DNA from: JAWVFM01 sp963739355
GTDB taxonomy: Bacteria > Actinomycetota > Thermoleophilia > Solirubrobacterales > 70-9
Assembly: GCA_963739355.1 (NCBI GenBank)
Contig: CAVUAD010000006.1
Location: 248,001 to 312,000, forward strand
DNA length: 64,000 nt
Direction of reading: 5' to 3'
This document shows, one piece after another, positions 1 to 8,717 of the stretch (its first letter is position 1; the number at the start of each line of letters is the position of its first letter). The notes beneath the pieces were generated by a model, which saw only the letters and a program-made list of their open reading frames with translations, was not told where the DNA came from and searched no databases. Position numbers and translations under genes: made by a program.

Positions 1-656
1 CCGAGGCGCGATGCCCGCCCGCCGGGGACGTTCGCCGCCACCCAGTCGCTGATCGACATCCGGTCGAGCCGCACCCCCGCGGCGTTGTGGCGGTCATGGA
101 GCGTGGGATAGCCGGCGGCGTGAAGGTCGCGCTTGATCGCGGGACGGATGGCGGCGATGTCGAGCGCGGCCTCGTGGTCCGGATACGGAGCGCCGTCGAA
201 GTAGAGCGTCTGCCTCGTCCCGGGTGCCTCGGCGCGGTTGACGTCGTCGAGCCGTAGCCCGAGCTCGCGCGCGAGGGCACGGATGTGCGTGTGGCCCGAG
301 TCGATGAACTCTCCCCCGTGCTCGGCGATCTGGCCGTCGGCGAACACGTCGCGGATCGTCCAGCAGCGGCCGCCAAGGCGATCGCCCGCCTCGTAGACCT
401 CCGCGTGCACACCCCGCTTGCGGAGCTCCCGCGCGCAGGTCAGGCCCGCCAGGCCCGCGCCGAGGATTGCGACGCGCGCGGGTGGTCGGCTGGCAGTCCG
501 TGTGCTGGCCGTTTCGTCGTCGCCGCAGCCGAGGGCTCCCAGCGCACTTGCCGCGAACGCGGCGCCGGCCGTCGCGCGGAGCGCCTCGCGCCGGGTCGTG
601 CGCGCATCGTCTGTGAACAGGTCGGCGAGGGCCGCGAAGGCGGGCGTCCGAGCCAC
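1..656 (-). CDS. Flavin-containing amine oxidase, Tat-type lipoprotein (3' end outside window)
   Basis: The reading frame starts at a GTG just downstream of an in-frame stop near 668 and runs off the left edge, so about 218 N-terminal residues are visible. Residues near 21-45 form a twin-arginine signal (TTRREALRATAG) followed by a small-residue hydrophobic stretch and a lipobox ending ALGC, so export by Tat and lipid anchoring are likely. After a short linker comes the FAD-binding beta-alpha-beta motif ILGAGLAGL, then an acidic residue in EVYEAGDRLGGRCWT, the usual signature of the monoamine oxidase/phytoene desaturase-like flavoprotein superfamily. It should oxidise an amine or similar substrate outside the membrane. 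The substrate cannot be told from the visible part. Confidence 0.8.
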   Translation of the reverse strand, partial: MARTPAFAALADLFTDDARTTRREALRATAGAAFAASALGALGCGDDETASTRTASRPPARVAILGAGLAGLTCARELRKRGVHAEVYEAGDRLGGRCWTIRDVFADGQIAEHGGEFIDSGHTHIRALARELGLRLDDVNRAEAPGTRQTLYFDGAPYPDHEAALDIAAIRPAIKRDLHAAGYPTLHDRHNAAGVRLDRMSISDWVAANVPGGRASRL

Positions 657-736
657 GCCCCGAGCCTACGCGCCCGTCACTCCCGCCGAGTGGACGTTTT
701 CGCCAACCAGGTTGGCGTTTTCGTCCAACCGGGGCG

Positions 737-1810
737 CTAGGTAACCGTCAGGCGGTCCCGGCCCGCCGCCTTGGCCGCGTACATCGCGGCGTCGGCGCGG
801 CCGAGGAGCGTCTCGCCGTCCTCCGCGCCGTCCCAGAGGGCGATCCCCGCCGAGCACGTCTGACCGTCCGGGATGGCTTCGCGCAGGCGGGCGACCAGCG
901 CCGCCCCGTCGTCGAGGTTGCAGCCCGGAAGGGCGACAGCAAACTCCTCACCGCCGTAGCGCGCGAGCACGTCGCCGGCGCGGAGGGTCTCGCGCCAGGA
1001 GGCTGCGACGCTCTTCAGCAGGCGGTCGCCGGCCTGATGGCCATGCTCGTCGTTGTACTGCTTGAAGAGATCGAGGTCGATGATCGCGACGCACAGCTGG
1101 GAACCGTCGCGGTCCGCGCGGGCGAGCTCGCGGACGATCGCCTCCTCCCAGGCCCGCCGGTTCGTCAGGCCCGTCAGCTCGTCCGTGCGCGCCACCAGCT
1201 CCAGCCGCTCCATCAGGTCGGCCCGCTCCCGCGCAAGCGACTCGAAGCCGTCTGTGAGCCGCCGCTCGCGGCGCGCCAGGACGTCGAGCATCAAGCCGCC
1301 GACCGCGATCGTCACGACACCCATCATCCAGTCGGCGACGCTTCCGGTCACGTCGCCGACCGCCAGCACCCAGGCGTAGCAGGCCCCGACCCAGGCGATA
1401 TGCAGAAGCGCGGCGCGGCGCGTGAAGAAGAAGCAGACGAAGAGGCCGATCCACACGTAGAAGAAGGCGTAGAAGCCGCTCGGGTCTGAGCTGTAATAGA
1501 CGGCGCGGGTCACCACGACCGTCCCGGCGGCGAGCGCGACGTGAAGCGACCGGAGCCCGAGCCGCCCCGACGCCACCACGGCCAGGGCCGACGCAGCGAA
1601 GGCGATTGCGATGTTGCTCCATAGCGCGGTGGAGTCGAAGCCGGGCGGATGCGGAAGGAGCAGGGACACCGTCCCGATCGTGCCGCCGGCGAAGAACAGC
1701 ATGCCCAGCGTGCGCCACATGACGCTGGCGCTCTCACGCGACGCGCGGCCAATTGCCTCGCGGCTCTCCATGTCCGGGCTATCGGCCGCAGAGCCGCCTC
1801 GCTGAAGCAC
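737..1810 (-). CDS. Membrane diguanylate cyclase (GGDEF domain)
   Basis: A protein of up to 357 residues makes cyclic di-GMP from two GTP. The N-terminal half has about five to six hydrophobic helices, a membrane sensor region of no recognised family. The C-terminal third is a GGDEF domain with the catalytic loop GGEEF preceded at the proper distance by RAGD, the RxxD product-inhibition site, so the enzyme looks active and feedback controlled. The longest frame starts with GTG at 1810. An ATG at 1771 (MESREAIG) is an equally good start and no Shine-Dalgarno sequence decides between them. It is a single gene; its downstream neighbour on the minus strand is the amine oxidase. Confidence 0.88.
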   Translation of the reverse strand: MLQRGGSAADSPDMESREAIGRASRESASVMWRTLGMLFFAGGTIGTVSLLLPHPPGFDSTALWSNIAIAFAASALAVVASGRLGLRSLHVALAAGTVVVTRAVYYSSDPSGFYAFFYVWIGLFVCFFFTRRAALLHIAWVGACYAWVLAVGDVTGSVADWMMGVVTIAVGGLMLDVLARRERRLTDGFESLARERADLMERLELVARTDELTGLTNRRAWEEAIVRELARADRDGSQLCVAIIDLDLFKQYNDEHGHQAGDRLLKSVAASWRETLRAGDVLARYGGEEFAVALPGCNLDDGAALVARLREAIPDGQTCSAGIALWDGAEDGETLLGRADAAMYAAKAAGRDRLTVT

Positions 1811-1840
1811 CCGGGCACGCCCTGGCCGAATCTGCGGCCC

Positions 1841-2626
1841 CTAGAGGATCAGCTTGCGCTCCATGTAGTGGATCGCGAGGCGCCACATGACGAGCGCGAA
1901 ACCGACCAGGAAACCCAGGTGCCAGAGATCGACCCACTCCAAGCCGAACACCACGCCCCGAACGAGCTCGACGCAGTGGTAGAGCGGATTGAGGTTGCTG
2001 AGGAAGCGGAACAGCGGCGATCCGTTGACAGGGAAGAACGTTCCGGCCACGAGGAAGAGAGGCGTCAGGAGGCCGCTCTGCCAGTAGGAGAAGGTCTCGA
2101 TGGCGCTCGACCGGGCGGCGATGAAGATGCCGCATGAGGCCCAGCCGAAGCCGGCCAAGGCGGCGATGAACGGCACGAGCAGCATGCCCCAGGCGGGGTC
2201 GAGGCCGAACGGGATGGCAACGAGCATCGGGAAGCACCCGTAGACGCCCGTCCGGGCGGCGATCCATGCGGCTTCGCCCGTGACCAGCTCCTCGGTGTCC
2301 ACCGGCGCCGCGAGGATCGCGTCGTAGGTGTGCTGGAACTCGTACTTGATGAACGTGCCGTACATGGCTGGGAACGCTCCGGAGAAGAGCACGGTTGTCG
2401 CGACGATCCCCGTGCCGACGAAGGAGATGTAGGAAATCCCCCCCACCTCGCTGTGGACGAACGCGCCGAGGCCGAGACCGAAGGCCAGGAGGTAGATGGT
2501 CGGGTCGATGGTCGAGGAGAACGTGGACGCCCGCCAGAACGACGAGAAATTCACGACCTCGCGGACCATCACGCCACGCAGCGCCGACAGCTCGAGCCGG
2601 CCGACCTCTTGCCGTGCGGGCTGCAT
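1841..2626 (-). CDS. ABC-2 type transporter permease (NodJ/DrrB-like)
   Basis: This 261-residue protein has six predicted membrane helices and the general pattern of ABC-2 permeases of the NodJ/drug-export class, including a conserved loop near NLNPLYHCVELVRG in the C-terminal third. The ATG at 2626 shares its A with the stop of the upstream ATPase gene (TGATG), so the two are translationally coupled and form one exporter. The frame is open further upstream, but that part lies inside the ATPase gene and is not used. The substrate is unknown; polysaccharide, lipid or drug export are the family's usual roles. Confidence 0.88.
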   Translation of the reverse strand: MQPARQEVGRLELSALRGVMVREVVNFSSFWRASTFSSTIDPTIYLLAFGLGLGAFVHSEVGGISYISFVGTGIVATTVLFSGAFPAMYGTFIKYEFQHTYDAILAAPVDTEELVTGEAAWIAARTGVYGCFPMLVAIPFGLDPAWGMLLVPFIAALAGFGWASCGIFIAARSSAIETFSYWQSGLLTPLFLVAGTFFPVNGSPLFRFLSNLNPLYHCVELVRGVVFGLEWVDLWHLGFLVGFALVMWRLAIHYMERKLIL

Positions 2627-3528
2627 CAGCTGATCTCCTCGCCGGTGAGGAGCACGAAGACGTCCTCGAGGTTCGTAACACGCCGCTCGCCTTCGAATCC
2701 CGCATCGCCGTTCGAGTGCAGGATCGAGATCGATGTTCCGGTGCGTCGGGTCGACCACCCCTGCTCGCGCGCCATCGTCTCCACCTCCAGCAGGCGATCG
2801 GCTGACCCGTAGACCTCCAGCGCTTCGGTGCCCGCGTGCTCGGCGATGAGCTCGCTGGGCGCGCCGACGGCGACCGCCCTGCCGTGAGACATGATCGTCA
2901 CCTGGTCGCAGAGCCGCTCGGCCTCCTCGATGTAGTGCGTCGACATCAGGATCGACACGCCCTCGCTGCGCAGCCGGTCGATCAGCGCCCAGAGCTCCTG
3001 GCGGACCTGCGGGTCGAGACCTACCGTTGGCTCGTCGAGGAGCAGCAGGCGGGGCTGGTGCAGCAGCGCTCGTCCCACCAGGAGACGCCTGCGCATCCCG
3101 CCCGAGAGCTGATCGACCTTGGTCTCCCGCCGGCCCGTCAGGTTCGCGATGCCCAGCACGCGATCGATCGCGGCCTCGCGCTCGTCCGCGGGGACGCGGT
3201 AGAGGTGGGCGAAGACGAGGAGGTTCTGCTCCACCGTGAGCGAGACGTCGAGGTTGTCGAGCTGCGGCACGACGCCCATCTCCGCGCGCGCCTGCTTGGA
3301 GTCCTCCGGGATCCGGTGGCCGAGGATCTCGAGGTCCCCGGCGTCGGCGATCACCTGCGCGGTCAGCGCTTTCATCGTCGTCGACTTTCCCGCCCCGTTC
3401 GGCCCGAGCAGGCCCACGCAGCTGCCGAACGGCACGTCGAGGTCGAGGCCGGCCACGGCCGTGATCGGCCCAAAGCGCTTGACCAGGCCGCGGAGCCGAA
3501 TTGCGGTGTTTTCAGGCTCTGGTCCCAT
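2626..3528 (-). CDS. ABC transporter ATP-binding protein (NodI/DrrA-like)
   Basis: A 300-residue ATPase with Walker A GPNGAGKST, signature LSGGMRRR, Walker B LLLLDEPTVGLDP and the switch histidine in STHYIEEAE. It powers the permease encoded immediately downstream. The start chosen is the ATG at 3528 (MGPEPENT), preceded by a GGA-rich stretch; the frame is open up to 3597, but those residues do not resemble the family. The C-terminal part after the switch region is the extended domain typical of DrrA/NodI proteins. It is transcribed divergently from the glnK-amt pair, with about 115 bases between them. Confidence 0.9.
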   Translation of the reverse strand: MGPEPENTAIRLRGLVKRFGPITAVAGLDLDVPFGSCVGLLGPNGAGKSTTMKALTAQVIADAGDLEILGHRIPEDSKQARAEMGVVPQLDNLDVSLTVEQNLLVFAHLYRVPADEREAAIDRVLGIANLTGRRETKVDQLSGGMRRRLLVGRALLHQPRLLLLDEPTVGLDPQVRQELWALIDRLRSEGVSILMSTHYIEEAERLCDQVTIMSHGRAVAVGAPSELIAEHAGTEALEVYGSADRLLEVETMAREQGWSTRRTGTSISILHSNGDAGFEGERRVTNLEDVFVLLTGEEIS

Positions 3529-3643
3529 ACCGGTCCAATGTAGAGATAGACCGGCGCGCGGCCGCGAACTCATCGGCGATTCGCCTCCCGCCGACACCGC
3601 CGCTAGGGTCGCCCGCGCTCTAGCCCGGACGGAAGGGGAGGTA

Positions 3644-3997
3644 GTGAAGCTGGTGATCGGAATCGTTCGCCCCGAGAAGGCGAACGACGTGTTGGAGGCG
3701 CTCTACCGGGCCGAGGTGCGCGGCGTCTCGATCAGCCGTGTGCAGGGCCACGGCGGCGAGCTCGACCGGGTCGAAACCTACCGCGGCACGACCGTGAAGA
3801 TGGGCCTCTCGGACAAGGTGCGCTTCGAGATCGCGGTCTCCGACTCGTTCGTCGACCCAACGATCCAGGCCCTCTGCGACAGCGCGCGCACCGGCGAGGT
3901 CGGTGACGGCAAGATCTTCGTCGTCCCACTCGAGCGCGCGGTACGGATCCGCACGGGCGAGACCGACAAGAGCGCCGTCACCCCGCTGGGTGCCTGA
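3644..3997 (+). CDS. glnK: PII nitrogen regulatory protein with altered T-loop
   Basis: This 117-residue PII-family signal protein starts at a GTG after a strong AGGGGAGG-like ribosome binding site. The C-loop GDGKIFV and the RTGE motif near residues 85-106 are conserved, so ATP/ADP binding is expected. The T-loop keeps ETYRG but has Val at the position of Tyr51, which is uridylylated in proteobacteria and adenylylated in mycobacteria/corynebacteria. Position 39, normally Gln and a 2-oxoglutarate/Mg ligand, is Glu. It overlaps the amt start by one base (TGATG), so it most likely gates this ammonium transporter. Classic Tyr modification is not possible in this copy. Confidence 0.85.
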   Translation: MKLVIGIVRPEKANDVLEALYRAEVRGVSISRVQGHGGELDRVETYRGTTVKMGLSDKVRFEIAVSDSFVDPTIQALCDSARTGEVGDGKIFVVPLERAVRIRTGETDKSAVTPLGA

Positions 3998-5289
3998 TGG
4001 CCTCGCTGCCAATCGCCGCCGCCGGCATCAGCCCCGGGGACACCGCCTGGATGCTCGCGGCAACCGCCCTGGTCCTCCTGATGACTCCGGCGCTGGGACT
4101 CTTCTACGCGGGCCTCGTCCGGGAGAAGAACACGCTGAACACGTTCATGATGTGCGCCGGCGCCCTGGCGGTGGCGACCGTGCTGTGGGCGGTCGTCGGC
4201 TACTCCCTGGCGTTCGACGGGACGGGCTCGATCCTCGGCGGGCTCGGCAATGCGTTTCTGAGCGGGGTGGACTTCGCCCCGCGCGAGGGCACGGCCATCC
4301 CCGAGCTGCTCTTCATGGCCTTCCAGGCCACGTTCTGCATCGTCACGACCGCGCTCGTCTCAGGCGCCGTCGTCGAGCGGATGCGCTTCGGCCCGTTCCT
4401 GATCTTCGCGGGCCTGTGGTCGATCCTGGTCTACGCCGTGCTGGCCCACTGGGCCTTCGGGGGTGGCTGGCTGCAGTCGGGCGGCACTCTCGACTTCGCG
4501 GGCGGCGTGCCCGTGGAGATGGGCTCCGGCTTCTCGGCGCTGGCCGCGGCACTGGTGGTGGGTGCCCGCAAGGACTACGGGCGCCAGGCGCTCCTTCCCC
4601 ACAACGCCGTGTTCGTGCTGCTCGGCGCGGGTCTCCTGTGGTTCGGCTGGTTCGGCTTCAACGGCGGCAGCGGCTTCTCGGTGGGCAACTCCGGAGTCCT
4701 GGCCTTCACGAACACCCTCCTCACGCCCGCGACGACCCTGGCCGTCTGGTTCATCCTCGACCTGATCCGCGATCGGCGGATCACCGCGATCGGCGCGGCC
4801 ACCGCCATCATCGTCGGCTGCGTGGGGATCACGCCGGCCGCCGGCTACATCAGCCCCGGATGGGCGATGGTGCTCGGCGCGGTGGCCGCCCTGCCGAGCT
4901 ACGCGGTGATCGCCTACCGCCCCAGGACCCGCGTCGACGAGACGCTCGACGTCCTCGCCGCGCACGGCATCGCCGGCTTCACCGGGATCCTCTTCATCGG
5001 GTTCTTCGCCCAGCTTTCCTGGAACGGTGCCGCGGACGGACTGCTCTACGGCAACGCAGCTCAGCTTGGTCACCAGGCGCTGGCCGCACTCGCGGGACCG
5101 GTCTACGCGTTCTCGATGACCTACGCGATCCTGCGCGTGCTCGGGGCACTCGTGCCGCTGCGCGCCTCCGAGGACGCCGAGGCCGTGGGCATGGACGTCC
5201 TCGAGCACGGCGAGGAGGCGTACGCGAGCGGCGAGGGGGCGATCCTCGTCCGCACGGACGGCGAGGTGCCGGTCGCCGACGCGGCCTAG
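3997..5289 (+). CDS. amt: Ammonium transporter (Amt/Mep) with Glu replacing the first pore histidine
   Basis: A 430-residue Amt/Mep channel with about 11 membrane helices. Family signatures include FYAGLVREKN, FAGGVPVEMGSG and the second pore histidine region HGIAGFTGILFIG. In the FAGG motif the usual twin-His residue (His168 of E. coli AmtB) is Glu at about residue 174; the second histidine is retained at about residue 323. The same His-to-Glu change is known in fungal Mep1/Mep3 proteins and alters conduction. The start overlaps the PII stop (TGATG), and a strong hairpin follows the stop. It moves ammonium across the inner membrane and is probably blocked by the co-encoded PII protein at high nitrogen. 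Confidence 0.93.
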   Translation: MASLPIAAAGISPGDTAWMLAATALVLLMTPALGLFYAGLVREKNTLNTFMMCAGALAVATVLWAVVGYSLAFDGTGSILGGLGNAFLSGVDFAPREGTAIPELLFMAFQATFCIVTTALVSGAVVERMRFGPFLIFAGLWSILVYAVLAHWAFGGGWLQSGGTLDFAGGVPVEMGSGFSALAAALVVGARKDYGRQALLPHNAVFVLLGAGLLWFGWFGFNGGSGFSVGNSGVLAFTNTLLTPATTLAVWFILDLIRDRRITAIGAATAIIVGCVGITPAAGYISPGWAMVLGAVAALPSYAVIAYRPRTRVDETLDVLAAHGIAGFTGILFIGFFAQLSWNGAADGLLYGNAAQLGHQALAALAGPVYAFSMTYAILRVLGALVPLRASEDAEAVGMDVLEHGEEAYASGEGAILVRTDGEVPVADAA

Positions 5290-5300
5290 CGGAGCGTGGA

Positions 5301-5339
5301 GCCGGCGGGCGCCGAGATCAGCCTCGGCGCCCGTCCGGC
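5301..5339. terminator. Hairpin between convergent amt and DUF7144 genes
   Basis: A perfect 10-base-pair stem (GGGCGCCGAG/CTCGGCGCCC) with a six-base loop and an extra GCCG/CGGC outer stem. It sits between two convergent genes with no T-tract, so it can serve both strands. Confidence 0.6.
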
Positions 5340-5347
5340 GAATCGAT

Positions 5348-5752
5348 TCAGCTGAAGTTCGACTGCGCGTCCCAGCGCGCGGTCAGCTGATAGATGATGG
5401 TCACGTCGAGCAGGATCAACAGGAACGCCCAGAGGGGCGCGGCCGGGAACCAGACGATCTGCGTGATCGCGTTGAGGGCGACCAGGAAGACGCCGAGCCA
5501 TCGGGCCGCCGTGTTGCCCATGAGCAACCCGATCCCGGTGAGGGCGACAACCGACCCGAAGATCAGGTGGATCCAGCCCCAGGTGGTGATGTCGGCCACG
5601 ATCGCGCCGTGGCCCCCCACGACGACGATGTCGCTGTTCAGAACGGCTCCGAGCCCCCACAGGGCGTCGAGCGAGCCGACGAGGAACATCATGACGCCGG
5701 CGAAGGCTGCCCATCCCGACGTTCCCTGCCGGGACGTGTCTGCGGACTGCAT
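5348..5752 (-). CDS. Four-helix membrane protein, DUF7144-like
   Basis: A 134-residue integral membrane protein with four predicted helices at about residues 15-35, 55-78, 82-98 and 105-125, opening with the GWAAFAGVMMFLVGSLDALWG pattern typical of small actinobacterial DUF7144 proteins. The function of this family is unknown. It is a single gene, converging on amt. Confidence 0.75.
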   Translation of the reverse strand: MQSADTSRQGTSGWAAFAGVMMFLVGSLDALWGLGAVLNSDIVVVGGHGAIVADITTWGWIHLIFGSVVALTGIGLLMGNTAARWLGVFLVALNAITQIVWFPAAPLWAFLLILLDVTIIYQLTARWDAQSNFS

Positions 5753-5854
5753 TTGCTCTCCTTGCGTTCGGTACTACGGTGAACGTGGGTTCCACGACCG
5801 GTTCGTGAACCCTGCGCGCTTATGCCAAAGCGCACAATCTGGTACACCGCCCGG

Positions 5855-6150
5855 CTAGGAGCGGTTACGCGTGGGCGCCATCCATTCGGCGCCCGTCTCC
5901 TCGCGGAACGCGTCCACGGCCGTCTCGAGGGTGCGGAAGAAGTGCTTGGGATCGAGCGGGCCGATCAGCTCGTAGCGCTCGAGCTTCTCCCGCACCGGGT
6001 CCTTGAGCTCCGCGTACGCCATCCCCTGGGGAACGAGGAGGGTCGTCAGCACCAGGCCCGCGACTACGTCGTCGCACGGCCACTCGCGGCGGTACGTGGA
6101 GAGCGCGCGAACGCCGGGAACGGTCAGGCGTGCGCCAGGCCCTTCTCGAG
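5855..6150 (-). pseudogene. Sulfate permease (SulP) remnant with a large internal deletion
   Basis: On the minus strand the frame reads the SulP N-terminal signature (ALSTYRREW, then GLVLTTLLVPQGMAYAEL) and passes directly into the last 45 residues of a STAS domain (ERYELIGPLDPKHFF, TLETAVDAF). A normal SulP protein has over 450 residues between these parts, so the middle has been deleted in frame. No proper start codon is visible: the 5' end runs into the 3' end of the neighbouring reductase gene. Both ends resemble the family well, so this is a broken gene, not a new small protein. Confidence 0.7.
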
Positions 6151-6158
6151 GGCCGAGG

Positions 6159-6728
6159 TCACGGTACCGGCTCGTAGACCAGGACCATCACGCCGTCGGG
6201 CCCGACCTCTCGAGCCGAGACCAGGCGCAGCCTGGCACTCGCGCTGCCCTCCTTCCAGAGGCGCAGGCCGTGGCCGAGGACGACCGGGAAGAGCATCACG
6301 CGGTATTCGTCGACTAGCCCGTGCTCGCCCAGCTCCGTGACGAGCGTCGCACTGCCGTTGACGAGCACGTCGCCCTCGTAGCGGTCGCGAAGCGCGGCCA
6401 CCGCGGCCGGAACGTCCTCGCTGATGACCTCGGTGTTGGTCCACTCGGGGTTGGTGAGCGTCGTTGACACGACGTGCTTGGGCATCGAGTTGAACTTGTC
6501 GGCGAAGTCACCCTCGCGGCTCGGCCAGGCCTCGGCGAAGCCCTCGTAGGTCGTCCTGCCGAGGAGGAGGGCGTCGGCCGCCATCGTCTCGTCGAGCTTG
6601 AACTGGTCTCCCTCGGGACCGCGTTCGAACTTGAACGCCCAGCCACCGTGCTCATAGTCCTCCGCGCCGCCCGGGTCCTCGATCACCCCGTCGAGGCTCA
6701 TGAACTGCGTTACGACGATCTTGCCCAT
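6159..6728 (-). CDS. Dihydrofolate reductase family protein (RibD C-terminal-like)
   Basis: A 189-residue protein of the RibD_C/dihydrofolate-reductase fold. It opens KIVVTQFMSLDGVIEDPGG, continues with LLLGRTTYEGFAEAWP and MPKHVVSTTL, and ends with the VNGSATLVTELGEHGLVDEYRVMLFPVVLGHG block that is diagnostic of the bacterial YwjB/YyaP-like group. These are stand-alone NADPH-dependent reductases whose physiological substrates are mostly unknown; true folate reduction is unlikely. It is monocistronic as far as can be seen, with the SulP remnant beyond its stop. Confidence 0.85.
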   Translation of the reverse strand: MGKIVVTQFMSLDGVIEDPGGAEDYEHGGWAFKFERGPEGDQFKLDETMAADALLLGRTTYEGFAEAWPSREGDFADKFNSMPKHVVSTTLTNPEWTNTEVISEDVPAAVAALRDRYEGDVLVNGSATLVTELGEHGLVDEYRVMLFPVVLGHGLRLWKEGSASARLRLVSAREVGPDGVMVLVYEPVP

Positions 6729-6787
6729 CTTCCCGTTCCTCTCGTTCGGTGGTCCAACCGATTAGACGGGCGGGTCGGCGCAAAGTC

Positions 6788-6823
6788 ATCGCAGGCCGAC
6801 CCGGAAGCGGGCCGGCCTGCGAT
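6788..6823. terminator. Terminator hairpin after the small secreted protein gene
   Basis: An 11-base-pair inverted repeat (ATCGCAGGCCG/CGGCCTGCGAT) with a further four-pair inner stem and GAAG loop. It lies just beyond the stop of the minus-strand gene at 6832 and before the reductase gene. Confidence 0.6.
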
Positions 6824-6831
6824 CAAGCGGG

Positions 6832-7200
6832 TCAGCCCTCGCTGTGCTCCGTGTCGGAAACGACCTTCTCGCAGCTGCCCTTCGCCGCGACCTTGGCGAA
6901 GAACTTGCCGGACTTGTCGGTGTTGACGTTCCACTGGCTGTCCGGGCCGTTCGGCTGAGCCTCGTCGGTGCCAATCAGCTTCTTGTTGCCGTGCTTCTTG
7001 ACCTTGAAGAGCTTCACGGTCCGGTTCAGCTCGCACGAGTGCTTCGAGGAGTGCAGGTAGCCGAAGAAGCCGCCCTGCTCGGGCACGATGGTGAGCCTGG
7101 CGTTGTCGCCGAACGCGGCGGCGGGCAGCGCCAGAAGCCCGACGGCTGCGAGCAGCGCAACGGCTCGCCTCGCTCCCTTGTGAAGACTCTTGGATCTCAT
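6832..7200 (-). CDS. Small secreted protein of unknown function
   Basis: About 122 residues from the ATG at 7200; an upstream ATG at 7215 is also in frame. A basic N-terminus (MRSKSLHKGARR) is followed by a hydrophobic core (AVALLAAVGLLALPAAAFG) with a likely signal peptidase site after AFG. The mature part is small, Lys-rich, and has two Cys residues that could form one disulfide. No family was recognised. A clear terminator hairpin follows. Confidence 0.65.
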   Translation of the reverse strand: MRSKSLHKGARRAVALLAAVGLLALPAAAFGDNARLTIVPEQGGFFGYLHSSKHSCELNRTVKLFKVKKHGNKKLIGTDEAQPNGPDSQWNVNTDKSGKFFAKVAAKGSCEKVVSDTEHSEG

Positions 7201-7317
7201 AACGGTTCCTTCCATTGACCGGCGACGCGGCGCGCCGCTTCCGACGGGGCGATTCTCGCACGTATCCGGCAGGCGGACTTTGGACGGTTCCGCAGACCCG
7301 GATATCGTCCGCTCACG

Positions 7318-8606
7318 ATGGAGGCATCGCAGTCACCGGCCATGGACGGTCGTCGGTACCTGCGTCTCGTCGTGCTCGGTGCGCTGATCGGCATCCCGGC
7401 CGCGCTGCTCGCGGTCGTCTTCCTCGCCGTTGTCCACGACTCCGAGCACTGGTTCTGGACCACGCTGCCGCGGGATCTCGGCCGCTCATCGCCGCCGTGG
7501 TACCTGATTCTCGGGCTGCCGATGATCGGCGCCTGCATCGTGCTCCTGGCCCGGCGAGCCCTGCCGGGCGACGGCGGCCACTCGCCGCTCGCGGGCCTGA
7601 GCGGGGACCCCACCCCGCTCGCCTACGGGCCAAGCGTGGCGCTTGCCGCGCTGGGCACGCTGCCGTTCGGCGTCGTCCTCGGGCCGGAGGCGCCGCTGAT
7701 CCACTCGGGTCGGTTGCCGGCCTCGGGGTGGTCCACACGTTGCGACTCGAGGAGAAGGAGCCGGCCGTCCTGGCGACCGCCGGCTCGTTCTCGGCCATCT
7801 CGGCGCTGTTCGGCGGCCCGATCCCGGCGGGGATCCTCCTCGTGGAGGCCAGCATCGGCCTGGGGGCGCTCGCAATCCCACTGCTTCTGCCCGGCCTCGT
7901 CTCGGCCGCGATCGGCTACCTCATCTTCGTCGGCGTCGGCAACGGGCACGGCATTCACGAGACGGTTCTCTCGGTCTCCGGGCTCCCGGCCTACCACGGG
8001 ACGCACCTCTACGACCTGCTCGTCGGCGTCATCGTCGGCGTGGCGGCGGCGTTCGTGATCGCCCCCGTCCACAAGCTGGGCCGATGGATAGCCGGGCCCG
8101 GTGTGAAGCGCCTCGGCATGGCACGAACCCTTGTCGCCGGCGGCCTGGCCGTGGGGCTCGTGGCCCTGATCGCTGACGGCCTCGGCGCCAACTCCCAGGA
8201 CGTCCTCTTCTCCGGACAGTCCTCGCTGCCGGCACTCGTCGGCGAGGGCTCGACCGGAATCGTCGTGGTCCTGCTCGCAGGGAAGGCGATCGGCTATGGG
8301 ATCAGCATGGGCAGCGGCTTCCGCGGCGGTCCGGTCTTCCCGGCGATCTTCATCGGCGTGGCCCTCGCCGTGGTCGCGGTCGACCTGTTCGACATCTCAC
8401 CGACGGTCGCGGTTGCCATGGGTACCGCCGCCGGGACCGCCGCGGCAACACGCCTTCTGTTTGCCTCGCTCGTCATCGCAGTGCTCCTGGTTGGGACCTC
8501 GGCGGTGGACACGACCCCGGCCGCGGTTCTGGCGGCGTCCGCAGCCTGGATCGCCATCGGCGCCCTCGAGGGCCCGGCGAAGACCGAGGTCGCCGCGTCC
8601 GCGTAG
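7318..8606 (+). pseudogene. CLC-type chloride channel/antiporter, frameshifted
   Basis: Two frames together encode a CLC protein of about 430 residues. The first (7318 to about 7705) carries the N-terminal helices and the conserved gating-glutamate motif GPEAPLI. The second (about 7706 to 8606) continues with GSVAGLGVVHTLRL, the ATAGSFSAISALFGGPI block and GSGFRGGPVFPAIF, the GGxFxP filter motif. One missing base near 7701-7706 separates them. All other CLC elements are in order, so this is either a recent inactivating mutation or a sequencing error in a GC-rich stretch. Ion transport is the family role. Confidence 0.8.
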
Positions 8607-8717
8607 CCGCTCCAACCGCCGCCCTTCCTCAACCGGTGCGCACACCCTGCGAACCTTCGTCAAGAGGAGCCCTCCCTCGACACCCGCGCAAGCCACCACC
8701 GCGAATCAGGAGGTCCC

